A stretch of DNA of 22,246 nt from Thraustochytrium sp. TN22. Its lineage: Eukaryota > Sar > Bigyra > Thraustochytrida > Thraustochytriidae. The DNA is taken from assembly GCA_013306675.1 (NCBI GenBank), contig JABLUY010000030.1:1-22246 (forward strand). Direction: 5' to 3'. Shown here piece after piece: positions 7,948-16,073 of this stretch. The translations under genes were made by a program, and so were the position numbers. The notes under the pieces were generated by a model. The model was not told the DNA's origin. It saw only the letters and a program-made list of their open reading frames with translations, and ran no database searches. Position 1 is the stretch's first letter, and every line of letters begins with the position of its first letter.

Positions 7948-9729
7948 ATGAGCGCCGCGGCGGCGGCGACGACGACGGCGGCAGAGGAGGAGGAGGAGGA
8001 GGAGGCCGCAAGCAGCAGCGGCAGCGAAGCCGCGGACGACGAGCAGCAGGAGCTCGGGGATGAGGAGCTCGATGAGACCGAGGCCGCCGCCGACCTGGAG
8101 CGCCGCCTCGCGCGCGCGCTGCAGGACCGCGCCAAGCTCGTGCAGGCGTGCAAGGACATGGCGGCTGAACGCCAGGCAGCCCGAGCGCAGGCCGGGAAGC
8201 TCGAGGAGCGCGCCAAAAAGGCAGAGGCGGCGCGGGACAAGCTTCAGGCGCGCAACCGCGACCTGGAGGCCACGGTCCAGGAGCTCCAGGAGCTCCAAAA
8301 GGCCGCGCCAGTGACGCCACGGGCGGCTGGACCACCCGTCCCCCGCACGCCGTGGGCCGCGCTCTGGGCCCTGCGCGCCCGCGTGGAGCTGGAGGTGGCC
8401 GCCGACACGGGCGACGCCAGCGGCCTCGCCGAGGCCGCCGCAGCCTGCGCAGAGGCCCTCTGCGCTGCGGGCCAGCGCAAGACCGCGGCCGGCCTGCGCG
8501 ATGCCCAGACCGCCGCGGCGGCGCTGCTGGTGCGCATCGCGCCCACCTTTGCCGGCAGCGAGCTCGCCATCGGCACCTGGACCTCGGTCGTTGTCATGCT
8601 CGCTCACCAGGAGCGCCTGCACAAGGGCTTTCGGACAGTCGTGCTGCGCAGCGTGCGCGCCTCCGTGGCGGCAGCCTGGGACGCCGGCGTGCGCGGCCGC
8701 GAGCTGCGCGGCTGGGGGGTCGCCTTCGGCGAGCTCGCCCAGCGCGCCGGCCAGCGCCGCCAGACCCGCGAGCTCCAGGTCGCCGCTGTCGACCGCCGCG
8801 ACTGGGTCTTCTTCGACGTCGTCGCCCAGGCATACCCATGGCTCGAACACAACGTCCTCGACGAGATCGTGCAGCTGCTGCGCTCCCGCGCCGCGCGCGC
8901 TGCCGGCGCCGCGCTCGATGACGTCCTGCGCGAGGAGCACCGCCTGCAGGCCGCCGTCCTCGCCTTCTTCGAGCACTCCGCAGACAAACGGCGCGGCCTG
9001 CTCACCAAAAACGGCCAAGCCGACATGGCGGCAGCCCTGGACCTGCTTGTCGCCCAGATGGGTCCGCGCTGGGTCCTTGAGCGCGTCGTGCTCGCCCTCC
9101 TTGTGCCTCGTCTCTGTGACGCCACTCTGGGACCCGTTCTGACCGGCATCGTGCGCAATGTTTGCACTGCTCACGTCGCGCAGAGCCGCGCCGTGGTCTC
9201 GGATATCCGAGCTGCGCTACGCGAGCGCCTCGATGTTGCGCCGCCCGCATCGACATCGCTTGGCGCGGACCTTCGCGGCCTCCTCGAAGACCTCGCCGCG
9301 GTCCTGCGCTCGCCTTTTTGCTCTGCTGACAAGACCACCGCGGTTGTTTCGCTCGACTTTGACGAACCGCGACCCCGCAAGCGTCGGCGAGACGAGCCAG
9401 AGAAGGAGCGCAACAGCAGCGTCAGCCATGAGCAGCGCGAAGGAGGCGGCGAGACGCACGACAACGAGCAAGAACCACAAGTCGACCATGACGGCGATGA
9501 AGACGGCGACGGCGAGTTCCTGGAGGAGCACAACGACGGGGAAGAACCCGCAAGCAGCGCAGATACGAGTGGCACGCAAGACCAGGCCCAGGCCCAGACA
9601 AACGCGAATGTCATGATGGGAGTGGAACCGGTGGAAGCTGTCGTAGTAAGCGCCAGCGCCCCGGGGCGGGCTGCCCCAGGAGGTGCAGCTGGCAGCCTAG
9701 TCGATCCCCCAGGCACGGAACACTTCTGA
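7948..9729 (+). CDS. Unknown coiled-coil, helical protein with acidic C-terminus
   Basis: The product is 593 aa from the ATG at 7948 (gcaccATGa). I do not recognise the family. Visible order: an Ala/Thr and polyGlu N-terminus (1-45); a heptad-like, Ala/Arg/Glu/Lys-rich coiled coil (about 48-115); a mostly helical, Ala/Leu/Arg-rich core (about 130-465) with local conserved-looking segments such as RRDWVFFDVVAQAYPWLEHN and MGPRWVLERVVLALLVPRL; a basic cluster RPRKRRRDEP near 474, a plausible nuclear localisation signal; and a Glu/Asp/Gln-rich disordered tail. There is no signal peptide or membrane segment. The upstream region is a tandem repeat with short ORFs, and a Harbinger transposon starts 29 bp after the stop, so its 3' UTR is probably truncated or supplied by the element. 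A nuclear scaffold or chromatin role is a guess. Confidence 0.75.
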   Translation: MSAAAAATTTAAEEEEEEEAASSSGSEAADDEQQELGDEELDETEAAADLERRLARALQDRAKLVQACKDMAAERQAARAQAGKLEERAKKAEAARDKLQARNRDLEATVQELQELQKAAPVTPRAAGPPVPRTPWAALWALRARVELEVAADTGDASGLAEAAAACAEALCAAGQRKTAAGLRDAQTAAAALLVRIAPTFAGSELAIGTWTSVVVMLAHQERLHKGFRTVVLRSVRASVAAAWDAGVRGRELRGWGVAFGELAQRAGQRRQTRELQVAAVDRRDWVFFDVVAQAYPWLEHNVLDEIVQLLRSRAARAAGAALDDVLREEHRLQAAVLAFFEHSADKRRGLLTKNGQADMAAALDLLVAQMGPRWVLERVVLALLVPRLCDATLGPVLTGIVRNVCTAHVAQSRAVVSDIRAALRERLDVAPPASTSLGADLRGLLEDLAAVLRSPFCSADKTTAVVSLDFDEPRPRKRRRDEPEKERNSSVSHEQREGGGETHDNEQEPQVDHDGDEDGDGEFLEEHNDGEEPASSADTSGTQDQAQAQTNANVMMGVEPVEAVVVSASAPGRAAPGGAAGSLVDPPGTEHF

Positions 9730-9755
9730 AAGCGTAAAAAGAGTCTCACTCAAAC

Positions 9756-9758
9756 TAA
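9756..9758. other. Target-site duplication (left), TAA
   Basis: TAA directly precedes the first base of the left terminal inverted repeat and is repeated directly after the right one. A 3-bp TAA/TTA duplication is the hallmark of PIF/Harbinger insertion. Confidence 0.9.
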
Positions 9759-9802
9759 GGCTGTACGATCACGGCGCGCGGGTGAGTGCCGATGTCCGCT
9801 TC
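9759..9802 (+). repeat. Left terminal inverted repeat (44 bp)
   Basis: Begins GGCTGTACGATC and ends GTCCGCTTC. It is identical base for base to the reverse complement of 14607-14650. After three mismatches, a further tgccgaa also matches, so the repeat extends imperfectly to about 54 bp. Confidence 0.95.
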
Positions 9803-9975
9803 AGAGTGCCGAAGCCTGCCCAATCCGACTTCCAACCTAACCCCCCTTCCGCGGCCTTCCGAGCTAGGCATGTTGACGTATATGACAACTTTATTGATAG
9901 GACCATGTTATGGTTCTATTATTCGGTACTGAGTGGTGGTTGGTCGTTGTCACGCGGATTGCTCGACTCGCAGCA

Positions 9976-10038
9976 GTCGCGCAGCTCGCCGCTGGTCGGC
10001 AGCTCGTCGCTGGTCGCGCAGCTCGCCACTGGTCGCGC
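9976..10038 (+). repeat. Subterminal 18-19-bp tandem repeats inside the transposon
   Basis: Three and a half units begin at 9976, 9995, 10013 and 10032, built on gtcgcgcagctcgccgctg with one or two changes each. They lie about 220 bp inside the left end and upstream of the accessory gene start. Subterminal repeats in DNA transposons often bind transposase; that role here is inference. Confidence 0.8.
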
Positions 10039-10129
10039 TTACTCACACGCTTGTGCCCTACACCGGAGCCCCCGGCGTCGGATCCGTCCATTGCGCTCCG
10101 TTCTTCGCAGTCGAGTCGCAGCGGCCGCC

Positions 10130-12292
10130 ATGGCCATCCTTGAGAGCGACAGCGACTCCGAGTCGTCCAGCGGGGACAAAGCCATGCCCGCCAGCGCGGT
10201 GCAACACCAGCAGCACCAGGAGCCGATGCAGCAGCAAGTCCAGCAGCACGAGCCCCAGCGCCATCGCCTCCAGGACCAAACCCAGAGTATCTCGTCATCG
10301 TCGTCGTCATCTTCGTCATCTTCGTCATCTCCGCCGCAACCGCCGCAACCGCCGCCGCAGCAGCAGCAGCAGCAACAACAACAACAGCAAGAGGGACAGC
10401 AGGATCCGTCCTCGTCCCCGTCGCGGGAGGCGCTGCTGAAGGCCTGGGCGGGACACCTAGAAGAAGAAGCGCTGCGGCGCCTCGCTGAGCTTCTTGGCAA
10501 TGCGCAGGACACTGCCAGGGCGTTACAAACTCTCCAGGCGCTGCAGGTCCAACTGCAATCCAGTTCCAAAGCTGTGCTGCAAAAGCGTCTCAATGAAGCA
10601 TCGGAATTGCTTCTAGTCAGGTCCGCGTTCAGCTCAATCATGAAGTGGGGTCTCGAGTGTCTCAAGTCGATGCCTTCACCAGTGCAGGGGAGTCCACTCG
10701 TTGATCAGGATATTCTCCGCATACTGGAGCCTGGCGAGCCAAAGCCGGGTCTTCTCGTCATCCTCTTTCGCGGGGTGTACGAAGATTTTGATGCGCTTCA
10801 AACTCGCAACCGCAAGCCGCTGCTGGTACAGAGGAGCCTGAAGAAGGCCGAGGCCGACGGGCTTTTGCGCCTAGGCCAGCGCTTCCCAACGTCATTGTGC
10901 GACTATGCTATCGTCGCAGCGCTGCTTTTCTCGCTTCAGAATCTGGAGCGAGTGGGCAACGCGATTCGTCCCATGTCGAGCGGCAACACCTCGGCCGATT
11001 CCTGGCTCCAGTGGCTCGCGAGGCTACTGACGGAGGCAGCTGCTACCCACACGGCTGGAGGAGGGCCCACTTCGGGGCCTGGCGCTGCGAACACCCGGCG
11101 CGCAGCGCCTCGCTTTGCCGACTGGAAGTCATACGAGATGGCCGACACCGTCGCGCGTGTCGTCTGGATTCTTCTCCACCCTGACGACGAGGAGGCTGCG
11201 GACATTATGCGACGTCTCCGTGACCCCGGGAGTAGCAGCACAACCAGCACGCAAACGTTCGCGCTTAACACAATGCGCGAGACGGAGTACGCGGTGCTCG
11301 CGCGCAAGGTGAACGACCCCCAGGTCCGTGGTGAGCTGCTCGTGGAGGGCTCGCCGCTGAGACCATTGGGGCCACCAACACTTGGCGTTCCGTTTGACAT
11401 GCTCAAAGCTCGACAACTCATCGTGAAGATGAAATCCTCTTTCCAGAAGGCTACTGCAATTGCGAGCTACAGTGGTCAGAACATTCCAGACCCCTTCTCT
11501 GGTGCTGCTTCGTTCGGCGCTGACGCGCGTCAGTACGGAGAAGAGTATGTGCGGGCATCCTCCACGGGTGACTTTGAAGGATTGGAGGACGCGGACTACG
11601 CCGGGTATGGGACCAACCAGGACCATGACGACGAGCTTGATGAGGCGAAGACTTTCCGAGCTCGCCTCGTCGGGGACTCTGCGATCCGATTGCACGTGGA
11701 CGCCGTGTGCTATCTCGTGTTGGCAGCAAAAGACAGCGAAAGTCTAGCTGACCTCCTGGGCTCTGGCCCGGCGGATCAAGCGCCCACCCGAGACGCATCA
11801 GACGACAACGATGATGGTCGCGAGGGTAACATCCTCTCGGATAGCAGCAGCTTGGCGGACTCCTCTTCAGGACGTCTTTCTTCCGCACGCGGTCGGACGC
11901 CGCGTGGACGTGGGCGAAGAGCAGCCCATTCTGAACGCCGCCTTGATTCCCGCAGGCGGCGTGCAGATAGCGCGAGACGCTCGCGAAGCACGTCTACCAC
12001 ACCTCGGTCGCGCGGGATGAGCAGGAGTCCACGGTTCTACACGGTGTTTGGAGATGAACACAACGCATCTTTAGCAACGCAGGTTCATGCCGCGAACAAG
12101 CGAAAGGCTGATTATGAGCAATCGCCGCGGGAGGCCAGGGAGGCCAAGATCAGGCGGCGGATCGCGGATATCGAGAAGATCATTGATCGTTACCCAGACG
12201 CCACTGCGCCCGATGGCACGACTTACCAAGCGAGGCATCTTCGGCTGTTGCAAAGCCTCGTAGGCGAGGAAGACGAGGAATACATGTCTTGA
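10130..12292 (+). CDS. Harbinger accessory (second) protein, unknown family
   Basis: The product is 720 aa. The ATG at 10130 has a near-perfect context (gccgccATGg). The frame stays open upstream as far as the left terminal repeat, so an N-terminal extension from the ATG at 9905 is possible. Visible order: an acidic Ser/Asp start; Gln/His-rich segment (25-50); polySer (about 55-67); Pro/Gln run ending in polyGln (68-87); a helical, globular-looking core (about 98-500); a Ser/Asp-rich linker; an Arg/Ser-rich stretch at about 577-640, reminiscent of RS domains; and a charged C-terminal helix (about 665-720) with KIRRRIADIEKIIDRYP. PIF/Harbinger elements usually encode a Myb/SANT-like partner that binds DNA and carries the transposase to the nucleus. 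I see no three-helix Trp-spaced Myb signature here. Its placement inside the element makes a transposition-partner role likely; the fold is unknown. Confidence 0.8.
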   Translation: MAILESDSDSESSSGDKAMPASAVQHQQHQEPMQQQVQQHEPQRHRLQDQTQSISSSSSSSSSSSSSPPQPPQPPPQQQQQQQQQQQEGQQDPSSSPSREALLKAWAGHLEEEALRRLAELLGNAQDTARALQTLQALQVQLQSSSKAVLQKRLNEASELLLVRSAFSSIMKWGLECLKSMPSPVQGSPLVDQDILRILEPGEPKPGLLVILFRGVYEDFDALQTRNRKPLLVQRSLKKAEADGLLRLGQRFPTSLCDYAIVAALLFSLQNLERVGNAIRPMSSGNTSADSWLQWLARLLTEAAATHTAGGGPTSGPGAANTRRAAPRFADWKSYEMADTVARVVWILLHPDDEEAADIMRRLRDPGSSSTTSTQTFALNTMRETEYAVLARKVNDPQVRGELLVEGSPLRPLGPPTLGVPFDMLKARQLIVKMKSSFQKATAIASYSGQNIPDPFSGAASFGADARQYGEEYVRASSTGDFEGLEDADYAGYGTNQDHDDELDEAKTFRARLVGDSAIRLHVDAVCYLVLAAKDSESLADLLGSGPADQAPTRDASDDNDDGREGNILSDSSSLADSSSGRLSSARGRTPRGRGRRAAHSERRLDSRRRRADSARRSRSTSTTPRSRGMSRSPRFYTVFGDEHNASLATQVHAANKRKADYEQSPREAREAKIRRRIADIEKIIDRYPDATAPDGTTYQARHLRLLQSLVGEEDEEYMS

Positions 12293-12301
12293 TCAGTTCT
12301 T

Positions 12302-14182
12302 TTATTGCATCGTGTCAGGGGTGATTCTCGTGTGCCGTCGAGTCCTAAGCTTGCGTCGCGCGTTGCGTTGAGTTCTGAGGAGATGTGCTCTGTCCACCTT
12401 GTTTCGCCACTTCCGCTCGGCTCGGGCAACGTCAAAGGTGTAGTGCATCCTGAGCTCCCGCGAAAGCCGCGTCCGGCGTTGTGATGCTCTACTGTTGGGT
12501 GGCACGGCAAGGTCGCGGCCACCGCCGAGCTCAATGGTCTGGGCAGGCACCTCATTGCTCGACAACGGCGCACCCTGGACGTGCAAGGTGCTAAGGTCCG
12601 TGCCGTTTGGCGACCTGTCGGTCACAGGCCCGAATGTAGTCGATAAGGTTGCCTGTTGGAAATTCTCTGCCACGTTGCGGCCGCGACAGAAGTTGTGTAG
12701 CAGCACGCTGGCGCGAAAGATGCTCTGCGCTAGACGGACGTCCTTGGTGGGAATGTGCCGGATGATGCGGAAGCGGTTTGTGAGGATACCGAAGCTCATT
12801 TCAATGCGGCATCGCAGGGAGGAGAGCTTTTCGTTGAAAGAGGTGCGCTCCAGCGATCTCCCCGTGCGCGCAAACGGGGTAATGATCTGGTCGCAGCAGG
12901 TGTATGCGCCGTCAGCTGCAATCCAGTAGTCGTCACCGAGCTTGTTGTGCACCTTGATAGCGGTATGTAACGTTGTGTCTTGAAAGCACCTCGAGTCCGA
13001 TGTGCTCCCGTAGAAGAACTTGGAGCAGAACGTGAACTCGTAGTTGGCATTGCACATGCACTGGAATACAATCGCATGATAGCCCTTGCGGCAGTAGAAG
13101 CGACCAGCCGTCGGTAGGTCAGGTTTCAGAACGCGGACCACAATGCCGTCCAGCGCTCCAACGCAGTTTTGCATGGTGCGCGCTCCGCGTTCATAGTCGT
13201 ACGTGAGTACATTGAAGCCGTGCGCAAGTGCGCGGAGCTTTTCTTCACTGCCGAACGGGTCAGAGTCGATGAGGTGGCTCATCGTAGTGATGATGGCCTC
13301 CACACCATCCTTCGCGAGCTTGGGCACCGTGTCTGGGGCGATGCCAAAGATGCTGGAAATTGCGAGTGTAGAGTCCACGCCTCCGAGGTAAATGAGGGTC
13401 ACCGCCATGATTGTGCGCGGACAGCAAAGTACGATGTCGGAGCGCAGACACATGGACGCGTCACGCTGCAGGCGAGGGTGGTCTCTCACGATCTCCATGA
13501 GGGCGTTGAAGGAGTCGAGGTCCATTCTGATCCACCGGCGAAAGTATCGGTCGCGACTCATGTCGGACCCCTCCCATGTCCTCACAAACTGCTCCCAGCC
13601 GATGCGCACCCGCCGACTTCCGTATACATACAGCCGAGGCTCACCAAGAATACGCCGGGCCTCGTCGTCGAGTCTGGCGGCTAAGCGATAGCACTTGCGA
13701 CGCCTCGCAGCGTCAGCTTCTGCTCGCAGAAGTCGTGCCTCAACCCAATCAAGGCATCGCGGGGCCATCCACCACGGGTAGACTTTCCTGTACGAGCCAA
13801 AACGGAACTCGAGCGACAGCTCCTCCGGGCTGACGTAAGGCGGAGGCTCATAGCCGAGACGTCTCGTCATCTCGTCATGCTTCTCATCGAGGACGCGCAT
13901 GCAATCAGCTCCGAACGGCGTCCACTCGGAGACTGACGTCGACGGACGGGCGGCGCGCAGATAGTGCATGATCTCCAACCTATGTGGCGTCAGGTCTTCA
14001 TAGACTTCTTCCATCTCGGCGAGAGCCTCTGCTTCGACAAAACTGACCCGTCCATCGGCCTCACGCACTTCCACGATTTGAGCATCATCTTGCGAAGCCT
14101 GCCCCGTGTCCTCGCCAGTGTCTTCCCCGGACTCGTGCGACGCGTCTTCGAGTGCATCTGCGTCGCCGCGCGCAGCCGCCAT
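12302..14182 (-). CDS. PIF/Harbinger DDE transposase
   Basis: The product is 626 aa from the ATG at 14182. The frame is open to 14395, but that extension is Arg-rich and looks like leader. The nuclease core is clear: GALDGIVVRVLKP carries D345, FYCRKGYHAIVFQCMCNAN follows, YGSTSDSRCF carries the family Asp at 396, IAADGAY carries D424, and FNEKLSSLRCRIEMSFGIL carries E461, followed by NRFRIIRHIP and LLHNFCRGRN. This matches the DDE_Tnp_4/HARBI1 superfamily, with 36 residues between the last two catalytic positions. The N-terminal 330 residues are acidic at first, then helical, and probably hold the DNA-binding part. The C-terminus is strongly basic. By family it cuts and pastes the element at TWA sites, typically with help from the second element-encoded protein. 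All three catalytic residues are present. Confidence 0.95.
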   Translation of the reverse strand: MAAARGDADALEDASHESGEDTGEDTGQASQDDAQIVEVREADGRVSFVEAEALAEMEEVYEDLTPHRLEIMHYLRAARPSTSVSEWTPFGADCMRVLDEKHDEMTRRLGYEPPPYVSPEELSLEFRFGSYRKVYPWWMAPRCLDWVEARLLRAEADAARRRKCYRLAARLDDEARRILGEPRLYVYGSRRVRIGWEQFVRTWEGSDMSRDRYFRRWIRMDLDSFNALMEIVRDHPRLQRDASMCLRSDIVLCCPRTIMAVTLIYLGGVDSTLAISSIFGIAPDTVPKLAKDGVEAIITTMSHLIDSDPFGSEEKLRALAHGFNVLTYDYERGARTMQNCVGALDGIVVRVLKPDLPTAGRFYCRKGYHAIVFQCMCNANYEFTFCSKFFYGSTSDSRCFQDTTLHTAIKVHNKLGDDYWIAADGAYTCCDQIITPFARTGRSLERTSFNEKLSSLRCRIEMSFGILTNRFRIIRHIPTKDVRLAQSIFRASVLLHNFCRGRNVAENFQQATLSTTFGPVTDRSPNGTDLSTLHVQGAPLSSNEVPAQTIELGGGRDLAVPPNSRASQRRTRLSRELRMHYTFDVARAERKWRNKVDRAHLLRTQRNARRKLRTRRHTRITPDTMQ

Positions 14183-14606
14183 CGGCGCTGCTCGCCCTCG
14201 CCCGTGACCTTCGTGCGAGCGCGGGAGCTCCTCCGCGTCTCTTGTACAGCAGCGCAGCCGCCGCCGCTCGCCACTCGCGCGTCCCGGCGCCAACTGTCGC
14301 AGCAGCCCCCGTAGCCGCAGCCAAGGACTTCGTCGATTGCAACACTGCCTCCTGTCGCCGTGCTCTGCTGTGCAACTCATCGACTCAACCACCACCGCGT
14401 CTAACCACCGCGCAACCCCGGATTCCGACGCAAAAGAGCGCCGAAGTGAATTTAGGACTTACCAGCACTCAGTTTTGGACGGGTCACAGGGTCTGTTCCC
14501 CGTAAAGTATTATTGCCTGGCCGGCCCTGGCCGTCGGCAGGCTGCCCCCCCGCTCGCGGCCAAACCTTCCAACAGGGAACATTGGGAATCGAACTTTCGG
14601 CATGCC

Positions 14607-14650
14607 GAAGCGGACATCGGCACTCACCCGCGCGCCGTGATCGTACAGCC
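14607..14650 (-). repeat. Right terminal inverted repeat (44 bp)
   Basis: This is the exact reverse complement of the left repeat at 9759-9802. It ends ...gatcgtacagcc and is followed directly by the TAA duplication. Confidence 0.95.
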
Positions 14651-14653
14651 TAA
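14651..14653. other. Target-site duplication (right), TAA
   Basis: Directly follows the right terminal repeat and matches 9756-9758. Removing the element plus one TAA restores a plausible continuous 3' flank of the upstream gene. Confidence 0.9.
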
Positions 14654-15028
14654 CAATTTGGAAGAGACGACGCGCGATCCGAGAACCTGCCCCCGCTAAG
14701 CGCCGCAGCGCCGCAACGCCGCACTGGCAGCGCGCGTCGGCCCTCCCAGTGCAAATGACTGACTGCGCTAGGCCAGGCAAGCTACTAGTAGTAGTGTTCA
14801 ATCACCCGTGACTGTGCGGCAGACAGGCGGCGTCGTGACGCTTGGATCACGCGTGACTCGCGTGATGAAGGCTTGGTTACATACCGTGCCACGTCACCAA
14901 GCCTAACTTTGCGCGTCGACCCGGCGCTGCCACGCCGTTGAGGCAGCAGATACCAATCATCGCGACGGGACAGCACTCTAGCTAGCTAGCCATAGCTGGA
15001 GCCAGCCTTGCAAGCCAGCTCAAGAGCC
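14654..15028. promoter_or_regulatory. Spacer between the transposon and the first zinc-module gene
   Basis: This 375-bp spacer likely holds the displaced 3' flank of the coiled-coil gene and the promoter of the zinc-module gene. It contains a perfect palindrome TCACGCGTGA at 14847-14856, part of a larger hairpin (atcacgcg / cgcgtgat at 14846-14866), an aggcttggt / accaagcct inverted repeat (14869-14904), and a CTAG tetranucleotide run at 14978-14991. No gene is seen. Confidence 0.5.
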
Positions 15029-15925
15029 ATGAGTGAGCGGAAGCGGAAGCAGGGCAAGCGTGAGGAGGCGGTCATCAAACTCGAACACGGCGACAAGAAT
15101 AAAGTCGGGGCGAAGAAGGCGGCTCGTGCGAAGCGAGTCAAGCAGGAGAAGCTGACGGATGACCCAAAGCTGACGGATGACCCGAACGTCGAGCCGGAGC
15201 CCGCTTCACATCTGCACCTGAACATCGCGCCGAAGCCTGCTTCGCACATTTGCCCAAAGACCGAGCCAGAGCCTGTCTCGCCGGAGCCAGCTCCGCAACC
15301 CGAACCCGCCCAGCCCTTGCACGCCCTGCGCTGCACCATGTGCCCAAAGCAAGCGCAGGATCGCCACGCTGGCTATCCACTGTGCGCCTATCACATCACG
15401 CACAAGTGTCACGTCGACCAATGCATCAGGATCGCCGTAGACCGTGGCAACACGCGCTGTAGACCGTGCCATCAAGGTGCTTCGTACAGTATTTGTACCA
15501 TCCCAGGCTGCGAGGAGGAGACCAAGCACCGCACCCGTTGCCAAAAGCACACGAGCGAGACAGGGACCTTTCGAACCACGGACTTCAGACACCAGCTCTG
15601 CAAATTCATCAATGCCCGCAACCAGCACACATGCTTCAACAAGAAGGTGCCGCACGGGCAAATGTGCCTTCTTCACCGGGAGCAAGACGTATGTGGCCAA
15701 AGTGGTTGCAAAGCCCAGAGGTACCACATCAACACCTTCTGCAAGAACCACTACAAGAGCAATCCCGACAATATCCAACTCCGCCCATTCACGTTCGTGC
15801 GAGACTTCGAGAGCGGCACGTGCGAGCGTGAACATCCCAGGCTCTTCAACAAGTACCTCGAGAAACGCCACGTGATGGCCGCGGCCGACGAGGAGTCGCG
15901 TCGCAAGCAGGCCTCTAAGAGCTAG
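15029..15925 (+). CDS. Cys/His-rich zinc-module protein, copy 1
   Basis: The product is 298 aa from the ATG at 15029 (gagccATGa). The N-terminus is basic (KRKQGKRE, KKAARAKRVKQEK; possible nuclear signal), followed by a Pro/Glu linker with an LTDDPKLTDDP repeat. From residue 102 there are five Cys/His clusters: C102-x2-C105-x13-C119-x2-H122; C127-x4-C132-x11-C144-x2-C147; C156-x4-C161-x9-C171-x2-H174; C191-x10-C202-x10-C213-x2-H216; C222-x4-C227-x10-C238-x2-H241. The C-x4-C-xn-C-x2-H spacing recalls WRKY19-like zinc fingers of oomycetes and plants, but I cannot assign it to that family. The C-terminus carries a motif, HYKSNPDNIQLRP, shared exactly with the neighbour. It is probably zinc-binding and nuclear; targets are unknown. 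It is the tandem paralogue of the next gene. Confidence 0.8.
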   Translation: MSERKRKQGKREEAVIKLEHGDKNKVGAKKAARAKRVKQEKLTDDPKLTDDPNVEPEPASHLHLNIAPKPASHICPKTEPEPVSPEPAPQPEPAQPLHALRCTMCPKQAQDRHAGYPLCAYHITHKCHVDQCIRIAVDRGNTRCRPCHQGASYSICTIPGCEEETKHRTRCQKHTSETGTFRTTDFRHQLCKFINARNQHTCFNKKVPHGQMCLLHREQDVCGQSGCKAQRYHINTFCKNHYKSNPDNIQLRPFTFVRDFESGTCEREHPRLFNKYLEKRHVMAAADEESRRKQASKS

Positions 15926-16073
15926 CTAAGACAGACAAAGCTTACGTAAAGAAGATTTCACGTGTAATACGTTAGCTGGCGACTCAATGCACTTTGTAGT
16001 GAGCCCAAAGCGGCAGTATTGCCGCTCCTGTGACTTCTTCCAACAGACGCAGTGCGACGCATTCCAGGAACAC

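Larger units (their letters stand above)
9759..14650. mobile_element. Complete PIF/Harbinger DNA transposon, 4,892 bp
   Basis: The ends are 44-bp perfect inverted repeats starting GGCTGTACGATCACGG, flanked by TAA on both sides. The interior encodes a DDE transposase of the Harbinger (DDE_Tnp_4) type on the minus strand and a large second protein on the plus strand, arranged tail to tail with 9 bp between stop codons. Both frames are full length with no stop or frameshift that I can see, so the copy may be autonomous and recent. Its coding DNA is by eye less GC-rich than the neighbouring host genes. Confidence 0.95.

Noticed and set aside
7336-9174. 612-codon minus-strand open frame opposite the coiled-coil gene and its leader repeats
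   Set aside because: It crosses the tandem repeat and antisense of the coiled-coil gene; no domain is seen. The plus frame has a better start context and a clear coiled coil, though neither has a known domain, so this is a preference rather than proof.
14582-14597. tRNA B-box-like agttcgattcc on the minus strand in the right end of the transposon
   Set aside because: No A box or cloverleaf could be built around it; probably chance.
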